Assembly (NCBI GenBank): GCA_003252535.1
Contig: QKDN01000069.1
Span: forward strand, 1 to 59,737
Direction: 5' to 3'
DNA from: Campylobacterota bacterium
GTDB taxonomy: Bacteria > Campylobacterota > Campylobacteria > Campylobacterales > Sulfurovaceae
Length of the DNA stretch: 59,737 bases
Shown here: one piece after another, positions 52,563 through 59,737 of the stretch
Layout of the letters: each line of letters opens with the position of its first letter
Position numbering within the stretch: the first letter of the stretch is position 1
Translations under genes and position numbers: made by a program
Notes under the pieces: generated by a model
Seen by the model: only the letters and a program-made list of their open reading frames with translations
Database searches by the model: none
Told to the model about the DNA's origin: nothing

Positions 52563-53445
52563 CTATCCTCTCTTGTCTGTAGTCAAATCCGAACGCATAC
52601 CCCTCTTCGCCGATCCCGTAGGTGATATGACAGTGCATCTTTTCACTGATGTCGGTCAGAAAAATCTTGGTATCCAAAAAGCTCTCATCGCCGCCGAACG
52701 TCCGGACGAACTGCGTCAGATCGTCACCCTGGGACCATTCGCTCCTGACCGTCTCGATATCGACCGCGAAGAGCAGTGCGATCAGCTCCTCCGAGAAATA
52801 CCCGGAATCGGCTGTGAGGGAGTCGTAATCGAACGAAAAATACTTCTCCCAGTCGATCTTATCCACCTCCGGATCGTCGGAGAGGAATCGGTAGTCGAGT
52901 ACGATCGCTTTGAGCTGGGCGAGCGAACGGATACCCGGTTTGGGCTTGACGTAGTCCTTTTCGACGCCCGAGCCGTACTCGGGGTCGACCGCGCTCCTGA
53001 TCATCTCTTCGAGCTGCGAGGGGTTGGCAACGTTGTATTGCTGTATTATACCTTCTAAAAGCAACTGAGCGATATCATAGAGCTTTTTGGACGTTTCGTT
53101 GTTCTCGTACCCCAGCCAGTTGATATTGATCGCACCGTTGAGCGGTTTGCACTCTACGCCGACGAAGATATCCCCTTCCGCAGGACGGATAGAGATCGGG
53201 GCGCTGTAGAGCGTCTCGAGGACCGCTTTCTTGGCCTCTTTGTCGTTGCCCGATTTCTTGATCATCCCCTTGATCCCTTCCGCCGTATCGCGGTAGAGGA
53301 GGTTTGCCTGGATCATCGCGGCCGTATCCATCGCACTCCCCTTCGACTCGTTGAGGTAGGAGAAGATCACCCCGATGAGTGTCAGCATAGAAGCGATGAC
53401 AGCCAATGTAATAAAAAGAACAATGCCTTTTCGCCTTTTATCCAT
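52534..53445 (-). CDS. GspK-like minor pseudopilin
   Basis: 303 residues. N-terminus KRRKGIVLFITLAVIASMLTLIG with prepilin-type cleavage after G but no Glu at +5, the mark of GspK, the tip pseudopilin. A middle region (CKPLNGAININWLGYEN) and GIRSLAQLKAIVLDYRF fit the GspK alpha-helical domain. It heads the minus-strand operon, 61 bases from divergent gspG. Confidence 0.8.
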   Translation of the reverse strand: MDKRRKGIVLFITLAVIASMLTLIGVIFSYLNESKGSAMDTAAMIQANLLYRDTAEGIKGMIKKSGNDKEAKKAVLETLYSAPISIRPAEGDIFVGVECKPLNGAININWLGYENNETSKKLYDIAQLLLEGIIQQYNVANPSQLEEMIRSAVDPEYGSGVEKDYVKPKPGIRSLAQLKAIVLDYRFLSDDPEVDKIDWEKYFSFDYDSLTADSGYFSEELIALLFAVDIETVRSEWSQGDDLTQFVRTFGGDESFLDTKIFLTDISEKMHCHITYGIGEEGYAFGFDYRQERIDGFEFYGKQ

Positions 53446-53476
53446 CTAAAAGCTCTATTCAAGTAAAATTGCCGAC

Positions 53477-53483
53477 TATTATA
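53477..53483. promoter_or_regulatory. Divergent promoters of the type II secretion locus
   Basis: TATTAT on the plus strand (53477-53482) and TATAAT on the minus strand (53478-53483) share the same seven bases in the 61-bp gap between GspK- and GspG-coding genes. One -10 box read in both directions would make the two half-operons compete for polymerase. Confidence 0.5.
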
Positions 53484-53506
53484 GCCAATTAACCTAAGGA
53501 TACTCA

Positions 53507-53962
53507 ATGAACAGTAAAAACCGACACAATAATACCATAAATTCAACAAAGCGCAAAGGCTTCAGTTTGCTCGAGCTTCTCGTCGTTATTCTGATCCTCG
53601 GAATCCTTGCTGCTTTCGTCGCTCCCAACCTCATCGGACAGGGTGAAAAGGCAAAGAGAGACCTCGTCTGCGTACAGATGAACAATGTCGCCCAGGCGCT
53701 CAAGATGTTCAAGCTCGACAACGGTATGTATCCCGATACCGAAGAGGGTATCCCTGCGCTCATGAGCAACCCGGACGCCTCCAAGTATCCAAACTATCCC
53801 AATATCATGTACCTTGAGAACGAGCCGAAAGACTCATGGAACAACACATTCGCCTATATCAAGAACGAAGCCGGATTTGACCTTATCAGCTTCGGTGCGG
53901 ACCGTAAGGAAGGCGGCAGCGGCGATGCCGAGGATATCTTCTTCAGCAAGTGCAAGAAGTAA
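53507..53962 (+). CDS. gspG: Major pseudopilin GspG
   Basis: 151 residues. Prepilin site KRKG-FSLLELLVVILILGILAAFVAPNL with Glu at +5. The body has the GspG pattern: KRDLVCVQMNNVAQALKMFKLDNGMYPDTEEGIPAL, DSWNNTFAYI, and the Ca-site region FDLISFGADRKEGG. A long 17-residue leader. AAGGAT precedes the ATG. Confidence 0.95.
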   Translation: MNSKNRHNNTINSTKRKGFSLLELLVVILILGILAAFVAPNLIGQGEKAKRDLVCVQMNNVAQALKMFKLDNGMYPDTEEGIPALMSNPDASKYPNYPNIMYLENEPKDSWNNTFAYIKNEAGFDLISFGADRKEGGSGDAEDIFFSKCKK

Positions 53963-53974
53963 TCCCCTTTCTTC

Positions 53975-54499
53975 ATGTCCCGAAGAGCCTTTACCCTCGT
54001 TGAGCTCCTGATCGTCATCCTGATCATCTCGATCTCGTATGTGCTGGTCTTCAGCGCTATGAAAGAGGATGTCAAGAAACCGAAGGCGATCACCCCCCTC
54101 ACTCTCAAATCGACCCTGCTGGCCAAAGAGTTCGCTACAGCAAGCGGCGAGTTCTTCTGCCTCGAAGGCGGAGAGAAATGCTATATCAGGCAGCTCGACA
54201 CCCTCAGACCCTACAAAGAAAAGGTAGCTTTCGGCAAAGAGCTCACCGTCTACAGGCTCAACGATAACGGCAATACCTACAAGCCCGAATACGGACGCTA
54301 CGACGACAAGAAGATAGCGCTGCGGTTCACGATCTATCCCAACAAAAGCTCGACACAGATGATCGTAGAAGAGGCGGGAGACAAGTTCACCTACCTGCCG
54401 AGCTTCTTCGGAGAACCAAAGGAGTTCAAGACGCTCGACGATGCCAAGGATTACTGGCTGGCCGACCGGAAGCTCCTCGACCAGGGGGAATACTACTGA
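53975..54499 (+). CDS. GspH-like minor pseudopilin
   Basis: 174 residues. Very short leader MSRR-AFTLVELLIVILIISISYVLVF, Ala at the cleaved +1 side and Glu at +5. The body has one Cys pair (EFFCLEGGEKCYI). Position after gspG suggests the H class. Its stop overlaps the next start by one base (TGATG). Confidence 0.75.
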   Translation: MSRRAFTLVELLIVILIISISYVLVFSAMKEDVKKPKAITPLTLKSTLLAKEFATASGEFFCLEGGEKCYIRQLDTLRPYKEKVAFGKELTVYRLNDNGNTYKPEYGRYDDKKIALRFTIYPNKSSTQMIVEEAGDKFTYLPSFFGEPKEFKTLDDAKDYWLADRKLLDQGEYY

Positions 54500-54903
54500 T
54501 GTACCGGAAAAAAAAGTGGCAACAGGGCTTCACCATCATCGAGATACTCATCTCCGTGATCCTAATCACTATCGTAGCGCTCGGTGCTGTCAAGATACAG
54601 CAGGAGAGCCGCAACCTCGCCATCTATCTCGTCGACCGCAACAAGAAAGAGCTTTCCAATACTCTCTTCCTCACCCCTGATGTCATCAAGTACCACAAGG
54701 ACGAGAAAGACGCCATGACCCTGATCGAAAAACAGTTCTCGATCCAGGATGACAAGAGCCGTGATGTCCTCAAGAACACCAAGCGGGAGATATTCATCAC
54801 CGAACCGATCAAGCTCAACAACGACGAACTCCCCATCGAACTCAAAGAGATCATGCTCAAAGGGCAATACCCCGCCCGCTTTATACAGTTCAAAGTACTG
54901 TAG
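54499..54903 (+). CDS. GspI-like minor pseudopilin
   Basis: 134 residues. Prepilin N-terminus QQG-FTIIEILISVILITIVALGAVKIQQES. Short body, no cysteines. Third of the plus-strand set (G, H, I-like). It ends 6 bases before the convergent miaA stop. Confidence 0.7.
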   Translation: MYRKKKWQQGFTIIEILISVILITIVALGAVKIQQESRNLAIYLVDRNKKELSNTLFLTPDVIKYHKDEKDAMTLIEKQFSIQDDKSRDVLKNTKREIFITEPIKLNNDELPIELKEIMLKGQYPARFIQFKVL

Positions 54904-54909
54904 ACTCGG

Positions 54910-55851
54910 TCACTCCATGACTGACATGGAGTCCATATTGTGAAGGTCGCTCTCTATACGACCTCTCATATCCTCCAGCTTCTCCGATATCACACCCTCG
55001 AACTGGGAGCGGTTGAAGGTGCTCTGCCGTTTGGCGAGGCGGGCGGTATTGGTGATGATCTTCTCTTTGAGCTCCTCTTTGCAAAGTCTCCCGTCGAGGT
55101 AGTCGAGGGTCTCTTTGATACCGATGGACTTCATCGAATTGGGCCTCCTGCCGTAGCGGTGCTCCAGGTATGCCACCTCGTCGATGAGCCCCATGTCGAA
55201 CATCTTCTGTGTCCGTCGCTCGATCCTCCCGCGCAGCAGTTCCCTGGGGGTCACAATATGGTAGATCGGCAGGGGATCGGTGACGATGCTCTGCGGGGGA
55301 TAGAGTTCGAAGTAGCGCGACGGGGGCATCCCTGCGGCGAGGTATATCTCGTACGCCTTTTCTATACGGTAGCGGTCCCCCTCTTCGATCTTCTCCATAT
55401 AGTGCGGATCGATCGTGCGGAGCTTGTCGTAGAGGGCACGGGGATCGTGCATCCTCTCTCCCACCACACCCTGCTGCTCGCCACTGAGATCAGGCAGGGG
55501 TGACATCCCTTCGACGAGACGCTTGAGGTAGAAGCCCGTCCCCCCTACGATAATGAGGTTCTTCCCCCAACTCTTCGCTTCACGCCACACCTCCCGGTAA
55601 AGATCGATGAAGAGGGTCACGTCGAAAGGCTCGTCGGGGGAGAGGAGATCGATCCCGTAGTGTCTGATCTGCTCAAGCTCCTCCACGGAGGGTTTGGCCG
55701 AAACGATATCTATCTCTTTGTAGAGGGCAAGCGAATCGAGCGAGAGGATCACCCCGTTGTGTGCTTCGGCCAGCTCTATCGCCAGGTCGCTCTTGCCCGA
55801 GGCTGTAGAGCCTATGAGGGCTATCTGCCATGGATCAGTCGAGCTTGACAC
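54910..55851 (-). CDS. miaA: tRNA dimethylallyltransferase
   Basis: 313 residues. It isopentenylates A37 of tRNAs reading UNN codons. P-loop IGSTASGKSDLAIEL at the N-terminus, then ILSLDSLALYKEIDI, PSVEELEQIRHYGID, VGGTGFYLKRLVEGM, and the tRNA-binding RYGRRPNSMKSIGIKE with AKRQSTFNRSQF near the end. It starts 17 bases inside the end of the copper ATPase gene. Confidence 0.95.
   Translation of the reverse strand: MSSSTDPWQIALIGSTASGKSDLAIELAEAHNGVILSLDSLALYKEIDIVSAKPSVEELEQIRHYGIDLLSPDEPFDVTLFIDLYREVWREAKSWGKNLIIVGGTGFYLKRLVEGMSPLPDLSGEQQGVVGERMHDPRALYDKLRTIDPHYMEKIEEGDRYRIEKAYEIYLAAGMPPSRYFELYPPQSIVTDPLPIYHIVTPRELLRGRIERRTQKMFDMGLIDEVAYLEHRYGRRPNSMKSIGIKETLDYLDGRLCKEELKEKIITNTARLAKRQSTFNRSQFEGVISEKLEDMRGRIESDLHNMDSMSVME
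54912..54932. terminator. Hairpin at the convergent gspI/miaA ends
   Basis: Perfect 8-bp stem actccatg (54912-54919) and catggagt (54925-54932), loop actga. It overlaps the last codons of miaA and lies just after the GspI-like stop. Probable bidirectional terminator, without a T-run. Confidence 0.5.
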
Positions 55852-58240
55852 TACGTATCCTCATAGAGTTGCCCACTACCACGAGCGAGCTGAGGCTCAT
55901 CGAGAGGGCGGCTATGAGCGGGTTGACGAATCCCGCCATCGCCAGAGGTACCGTGACGAGGTTGTAGAGGAGGGAGAACCCGAGGTTCTCCTTGACCGCA
56001 CGGAAGGTGCGGCGTGATATCCTGTAGGCCTCGTAGATACTCTTGGGGCGTTCGTCGAGGAGCACGACATCGCTCACACTGATGGCCACATCGGCGCCGC
56101 TCCCCATAGCGATGGCGATATCGCTGCGTGCGAGGGCTATGGTGTCGTTGATCCCGTCACCCGCCATCACGACGACATGCCCCTCATCGTGGAGCCTGCT
56201 GATATGATCGGCTTTGTCCTGCGGGAGGAGATGGAAGTAGACCTCCTCTATCCCCACCTCTGCGGCGACTTTCAGTGCGCTCTGCTCGTGGTCGCCCGTA
56301 AGCATGATGACATTGATCCCCATCTCCCTGATCTTCGATACCATCTCGCGCGCACCCTCCCTGATCGTATCGCTGAGCTCATAGTACCCCATGAGCTCCC
56401 CGTCGACGGCGAAGCAGAAGAGGGTGTTCTCGCTCTCTATACCTGCGGTATCGATCCCGGACTCCTCCATAAAGGCTTTGTTCCCGCCAAGTATCTTCCT
56501 GCCGTGATAGGCTGCGCTGACCCCCTTGGCCTGGATCGACTGGATATTCTCCAGCTCGACCGGGGTAGCTTTCTCATGGTGTTCGCCCAGGTATTTCACG
56601 ATCCCTTTACTGATGGGGTGGTTGGATGTGGCGGTAAGGGCGCCGAGCAGGGTGGGGTCGAAGGGCTTTCGGATATGTTCGGCGACCACCTGCGGTCTCC
56701 CCTCCGTGATCGTACCGGTCTTGTCGAGCGCGAGGGTATCGCTCTTGGCCATTGTCTCGAGGAAGGTCGCCTCCTTGAAGAGTATCCCCCGTCTTGCTGC
56801 CACCGAGATACCCACCAGCGTCGACATCGGCGTGGCCAGACCCAGCGCGCAGGGGCAGGCGATGACGATGACCGAGATACCTACGATGAGTGCCTGCTCG
56901 AAGCTATCCCCCCAGTAGAGCCACCCGGAGAAGGTGGCCAGGGCGACGATCAGGATAGTGGAGGAGAAGTACCCGGAGATGGAGTTGGCGAGCTGCTCGA
57001 TCTTCGGTTTCTTCGTGATCGACTCCTCGAGGAGGTTGATAATGGAGCGGAGCAGTGAATTGGAGGCATCCTTGGTCGCACGGTACCGCAGCTGCGAATC
57101 GAGCAGCACCGAACCGCTGAGCACCTCGTCCCCTTTGCTTTTGAAGAGCGGGAGGTTCTCCCCCGTGAGTGAGCTCTCGTCGAACGACCCTTCGCCGTGC
57201 ATGATGATCCCGTCGATCACCACTTTCTCCCCCGACTTGATCTCGATGATATCGTCCTCACGGATATTCTCGACGCTCACCAGCGACTTCACCCCGTCCT
57301 TGACCAGCGTCACTTCGGTGGGGGTGCTCCCCATAATGCCGTCGAGGGTATCGACCGCCTGCTTCTTGCTGAGGACTTCGAGGTATTTCCCCACGAGGAC
57401 GAAGGTGATGATCATCACCACCGAGTCGAAGTAGACCTCCCCCTTCTGTGTGATCATCGCCTGTATCGAGTAGAGATACGCCAGCACCGCCCCCGAGGCG
57501 ACAAGGGTGTCCATATTGACCACCCGGTTCCTGTAGCCGTAGTATGCTCCGCGGAAGAAAACCCATCCGCTGTAGAAGAGGACGGGGGTGGCGAGGATGA
57601 ACTCCGAGACATTCAGGACATCCTTGAACCTCTGCTCTATCCCGGTGAAGTACCCTGCGTAATGGGCGATCGCTATCCACATGATGTTCATACTGCCGAA
57701 CACCGCGACAAGGATGCGCGAATAATACGATTTGCGCTGGTTGGTGGCCCTCGCCTCCTGGAGCGACGGGTCATAGGGGTAGGCGTCATAGCCGATGGAG
57801 CGGATCACCTCGATGATGCGCGAGAGCTTGATCACTTCGGGGTCCCAGACCACCTTTGCCTTGTTGGTGGAGTAGTTGATCGAGGCTTCGATGATCCCCT
57901 CCTGCTTGTGGAGCACCTTCTCGTTGAGCCAGACGCACGCCGAGCAGTGTATCCCCTCGATGATGAGATTGATCTCGTTGAGCCCGTCGTCGCTTTTTTT
58001 GATATAGCGCTTCTCGAACCCCTCGAGGTCGAACCGTTCGAGGCTCCCTTCATTGGGCGCGGCGGGGTGGAGCTTGGTATCCCCGAGCTTGTCGTAGAAG
58101 GTCCCCAGTCCCTCGTCACGCAGCAGGTGGTACACCCCCTGGCACCCTTTACAGCAAAAGTGGAGCTTCCCCTCCTCCTCGACGATCATCACTTCTTCGT
58201 CAAACTCCAGATTACAATGGCTGCAAGCTACCTTGGACAC
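55835..58240 (-). CDS. ccoI: Copper-transporting P1B-type ATPase, CcoI/FixI type
   Basis: 801 residues from a GTG with GAGGGG upstream (a longer frame from 58420 lacks a plausible start and crosses the divergent gene). The N-terminal metal domain of the CcoI type has CSHCNLEF and FCCKGCQGVYHLL, followed by a heavy-metal-associated domain (GIHCSACVWLNEKVL). TM CPC motif ACPCALGLATPM (C462, C464), phosphorylation motif LALDKTGTITEG, and hinge MLTGDHEQSALKVA, GDGINDTIALARSD. It should load copper for cbb3-type cytochrome oxidase. Overlaps miaA by 17 bases. Confidence 0.88.
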   Translation of the reverse strand: MSKVACSHCNLEFDEEVMIVEEEGKLHFCCKGCQGVYHLLRDEGLGTFYDKLGDTKLHPAAPNEGSLERFDLEGFEKRYIKKSDDGLNEINLIIEGIHCSACVWLNEKVLHKQEGIIEASINYSTNKAKVVWDPEVIKLSRIIEVIRSIGYDAYPYDPSLQEARATNQRKSYYSRILVAVFGSMNIMWIAIAHYAGYFTGIEQRFKDVLNVSEFILATPVLFYSGWVFFRGAYYGYRNRVVNMDTLVASGAVLAYLYSIQAMITQKGEVYFDSVVMIITFVLVGKYLEVLSKKQAVDTLDGIMGSTPTEVTLVKDGVKSLVSVENIREDDIIEIKSGEKVVIDGIIMHGEGSFDESSLTGENLPLFKSKGDEVLSGSVLLDSQLRYRATKDASNSLLRSIINLLEESITKKPKIEQLANSISGYFSSTILIVALATFSGWLYWGDSFEQALIVGISVIVIACPCALGLATPMSTLVGISVAARRGILFKEATFLETMAKSDTLALDKTGTITEGRPQVVAEHIRKPFDPTLLGALTATSNHPISKGIVKYLGEHHEKATPVELENIQSIQAKGVSAAYHGRKILGGNKAFMEESGIDTAGIESENTLFCFAVDGELMGYYELSDTIREGAREMVSKIREMGINVIMLTGDHEQSALKVAAEVGIEEVYFHLLPQDKADHISRLHDEGHVVVMAGDGINDTIALARSDIAIAMGSGADVAISVSDVVLLDERPKSIYEAYRISRRTFRAVKENLGFSLLYNLVTVPLAMAGFVNPLIAALSMSLSSLVVVGNSMRIRSVKLD

Positions 58241-58331
58241 GGCTACCCCTCTAATAAATATGGTCAATTTTATCGAAAAATGGGTAAGATTCAGGACACC
58301 GAAACGACGACAGACCAAAACAGGGAACCAA

Positions 58332-58712
58332 ATGACAACTCTCATCGTGATAATGATCCTCCTGGAACTTTTCGAAGCGTGGTGGCAGAGGGCCGATACC
58401 CTCAGGGGAGTCCTTACCAACGGCTACGTGTATTATTCCAAAAGCATCTTCTTCTTCTTTTTCATGCACCCGGCATACTCTTTTACCCTCTTCGTCGTCC
58501 TCCTCCTCGACCTGCTCAACGGCTGGATGATCGCGATACTCTTTTTCAAAACGGTCGATATTTTCTTCAAGATCACACTGATGAAAGGGCTCTATGAAGA
58601 GGGAGACCTCGATCCAGGACTCATAGAGATACTCGACCAGCCCCTGAGCCCCTGGCTCTTCCTGAGCGGTGCCGGACTCTACCCGTTTCTGCTCGCTTAT
58701 GGCATTGCATAA
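58332..58712 (+). CDS. Small membrane protein divergent from ccoI
   Basis: 126 residues. Two or three membrane segments (LIVIMILLELFEAWW, SKSIFFFFFMHPAYSFTLFVVLLLDLL, WLFLSGAGLYPFLLAYGIA) and a conserved-looking YYSKSIFFFFFMHP. No family recognised. The ATG at 58332 with AGGGA upstream is preferred; an earlier ATG at 58260 would start only 20 bases from the ccoI start. It may share a function with ccoI by position only. Confidence 0.65.
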   Translation: MTTLIVIMILLELFEAWWQRADTLRGVLTNGYVYYSKSIFFFFFMHPAYSFTLFVVLLLDLLNGWMIAILFFKTVDIFFKITLMKGLYEEGDLDPGLIEILDQPLSPWLFLSGAGLYPFLLAYGIA

Positions 58713-58811
58713 CCAGCCTGTACCATCTCTCCAACTCATCTGTTTTTCGATCGTTATTTACTGCCGTATCTGTCATCGATGACACCCCTGTGAAGGCCGT
58801 GTTTCCGGTGA

Positions 58812-58829
58812 TCTCCAGAAGACTGGAGA
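58812..58829 (+). terminator. Terminator after the small membrane gene
   Basis: Perfect 7-bp stem tctccag/ctggaga with loop aaga, followed after a few bases by gtttttcttccgttttt. It lies about 100 bases after the small membrane gene. The rest of the 212-bp gap before the lipoprotein shows no clear promoter. Confidence 0.5.
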
Positions 58830-58924
58830 GGGCATTGTTTTTCTTCCGTTTTTCCGGGGAAAACAGAGCCTGTTTATAAGAGATTTAGTTATAGCATTTC
58901 GTATTCCATCAAGGAGGAATAATA

Positions 58925-59737
58925 ATGTTTTCCAAGCTCAAGTTTTTGATACTGGTCATGTTGCTGAGTACGGCAGTGATCACCACCGGTTGCGGTGGCG
59001 GCGGTGGCGGTTCCACTCCAGATACGAATGAGGTTCCAAATGCCGATGCCGGGGTAGATCAGATCGTTGAGGCGGGAACATCGGTCACTCTCAATGGTAC
59101 CGCTCACGATACGGACGGTACGATCATCAGCTACCGATGGAGCTCCGATACGGGAGGCTTCTCATCGGATAACGCTTCATATACTTTCACACCATCTACA
59201 ACAGGGACCTATACTCTGACCCTTACCGTTACTGACAATGACGGCGCTACGGCTACCGACACAATGGTATTGACCGTTCTCGGAGCAGGTACGATCAATC
59301 CGAACAATATTGCGCCTGCTGTGGATGCGGGGGCAGATCAAACGATACAAACAGGCACATCAATAACCCTGAACGGTACCGGAAGTGATAGTGACGGCAC
59401 TATTATCAGCTATCACTGGAGTTCCGATACCGGCGGATTCTCTTCGGACAGTGCTGCATATACTTTCACACCGTCTGCGGCCGGTACATACACACTCACA
59501 CTCACTGTTATGGACAATGACGGTGCGATCGCTACAGATACGACGGTCATCACTGTCACGGATACTGTTCCTTCTGCGAATATTCCCCCTAAGGCCAATG
59601 CAGGTGCCGATAAGACGGTGACAAAGGGGGCTTCGGTAACGCTCAGCGGTACATGCTCCGATACAGACGGTACGATAGCAAGCTGCGTATGGTCGGGTAC
59701 AGTAGCCGGTACGGCTGTGGATGCTCCCAACCCTGCG
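58925..59737 (+). CDS. PKD-repeat lipoprotein, N-terminal 271 residues (runs off the window)
   Basis: The frame is open to the last base. Lipoprotein signal peptide ending VITTG-C, a Gly-rich linker (CGGGGGGS), then tandem PKD-type Ig-like domains of about 92 residues: NADAGVDQIVEAGTSVTLNG, DGTIISYRWSSDTGGFSSD and TLTLTVTDNDGATATDT, repeated in a second copy and a third beginning at KANAGADKTV. The DNA copies lie 279 and then 273 bp apart. Probably a surface or envelope adhesin-like protein. AAGGAGG lies before the ATG. Confidence 0.9.
   Translation, partial: MFSKLKFLILVMLLSTAVITTGCGGGGGGSTPDTNEVPNADAGVDQIVEAGTSVTLNGTAHDTDGTIISYRWSSDTGGFSSDNASYTFTPSTTGTYTLTLTVTDNDGATATDTMVLTVLGAGTINPNNIAPAVDAGADQTIQTGTSITLNGTGSDSDGTIISYHWSSDTGGFSSDSAAYTFTPSAAGTYTLTLTVMDNDGAIATDTTVITVTDTVPSANIPPKANAGADKTVTKGASVTLSGTCSDTDGTIASCVWSGTVAGTAVDAPNPA

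Noticed and set aside
57197-58597. 466-residue plus-strand frame antisense to ccoI
   Set aside because: Shadow frame of a gene with complete P-type ATPase motifs.

Overview
The window looks like a chromosomal segment of a free-living Campylobacterota (epsilonproteobacterial) bacterium, probably close to Sulfurovum or Sulfurimonas. That is inferred from the look of the housekeeping proteins (GuaA, HtpG, UvrC, NadB, Lon, ProC, MiaA), the CcoI-type copper ATPase, the NhaD antiporter and the many signalling and pilin-like genes. No rRNA, tRNA or CRISPR array was found. Base composition is uneven: the first 2.8 kb is visibly AT-rich, 2.8-23 kb and 43-58 kb are GC-richer, and the 23.6-43 kb stretch is intermediate.

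Region by region. 1-2789 is an accessory island: the end of an unrecognised AT-rich gene, a frameshifted KilA-N gene and a RhuM gene. 2776-6311 (+) holds an ICMT-like membrane methyltransferase and two divergent Tes/MJ0619-like radical SAM proteins, with a structured inverted repeat between the two. 6321-7896 (-) holds hemD and a CDF metal exporter. 7945-12061 (-) is a four-gene set: coiled-coil protein, inner-membrane OmpA-domain protein, Ras-like GTPase and diguanylate cyclase. 12462-23399 is mostly core: htpG, a periplasmic HAD phosphatase, guaA with a thioredoxin and a half-length MreB-like protein, nhaD, nadB with a tiny lipoprotein, a DUF721-like gene and uvrC.

23612-30871 (+) is a phosphorelay cluster: PAS protein, very acidic repeat protein with an Hpt domain split off by a frameshift, NIT-sensor hybrid kinase and single-domain response regulator. 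It is separated from lon-bamD (-) by two tandem hairpins. proC and hpf follow. 35589-43177 (-) is an operon of one 1587-residue Calx-beta/cadherin-like/DUF11 surface protein followed by four overlapping pilin-like genes, which resembles a pilus tip adhesin with minor pilins. 43294-45645 (-) is a HerA/DUF87-type ATPase.

45718-54903 is a type II secretion locus. Eight genes lie on the minus strand (GspK, L, M, N, C, D, E, J-like) and three on the plus strand (GspG, H, I-like), diverging from a 61-bp promoter region. The GspF platform protein and the prepilin peptidase are not in the window. miaA, ccoI, a small membrane protein and the start of a PKD-repeat lipoprotein close the window.

The best candidates for undescribed biology are the trans-envelope GTPase/OmpA/coiled-coil/cyclase set, the paired radical SAM plus methyltransferase cassette, the adhesin-minor pilin operon, and the acidic Hpt protein paired with a lysine-rich kinase.
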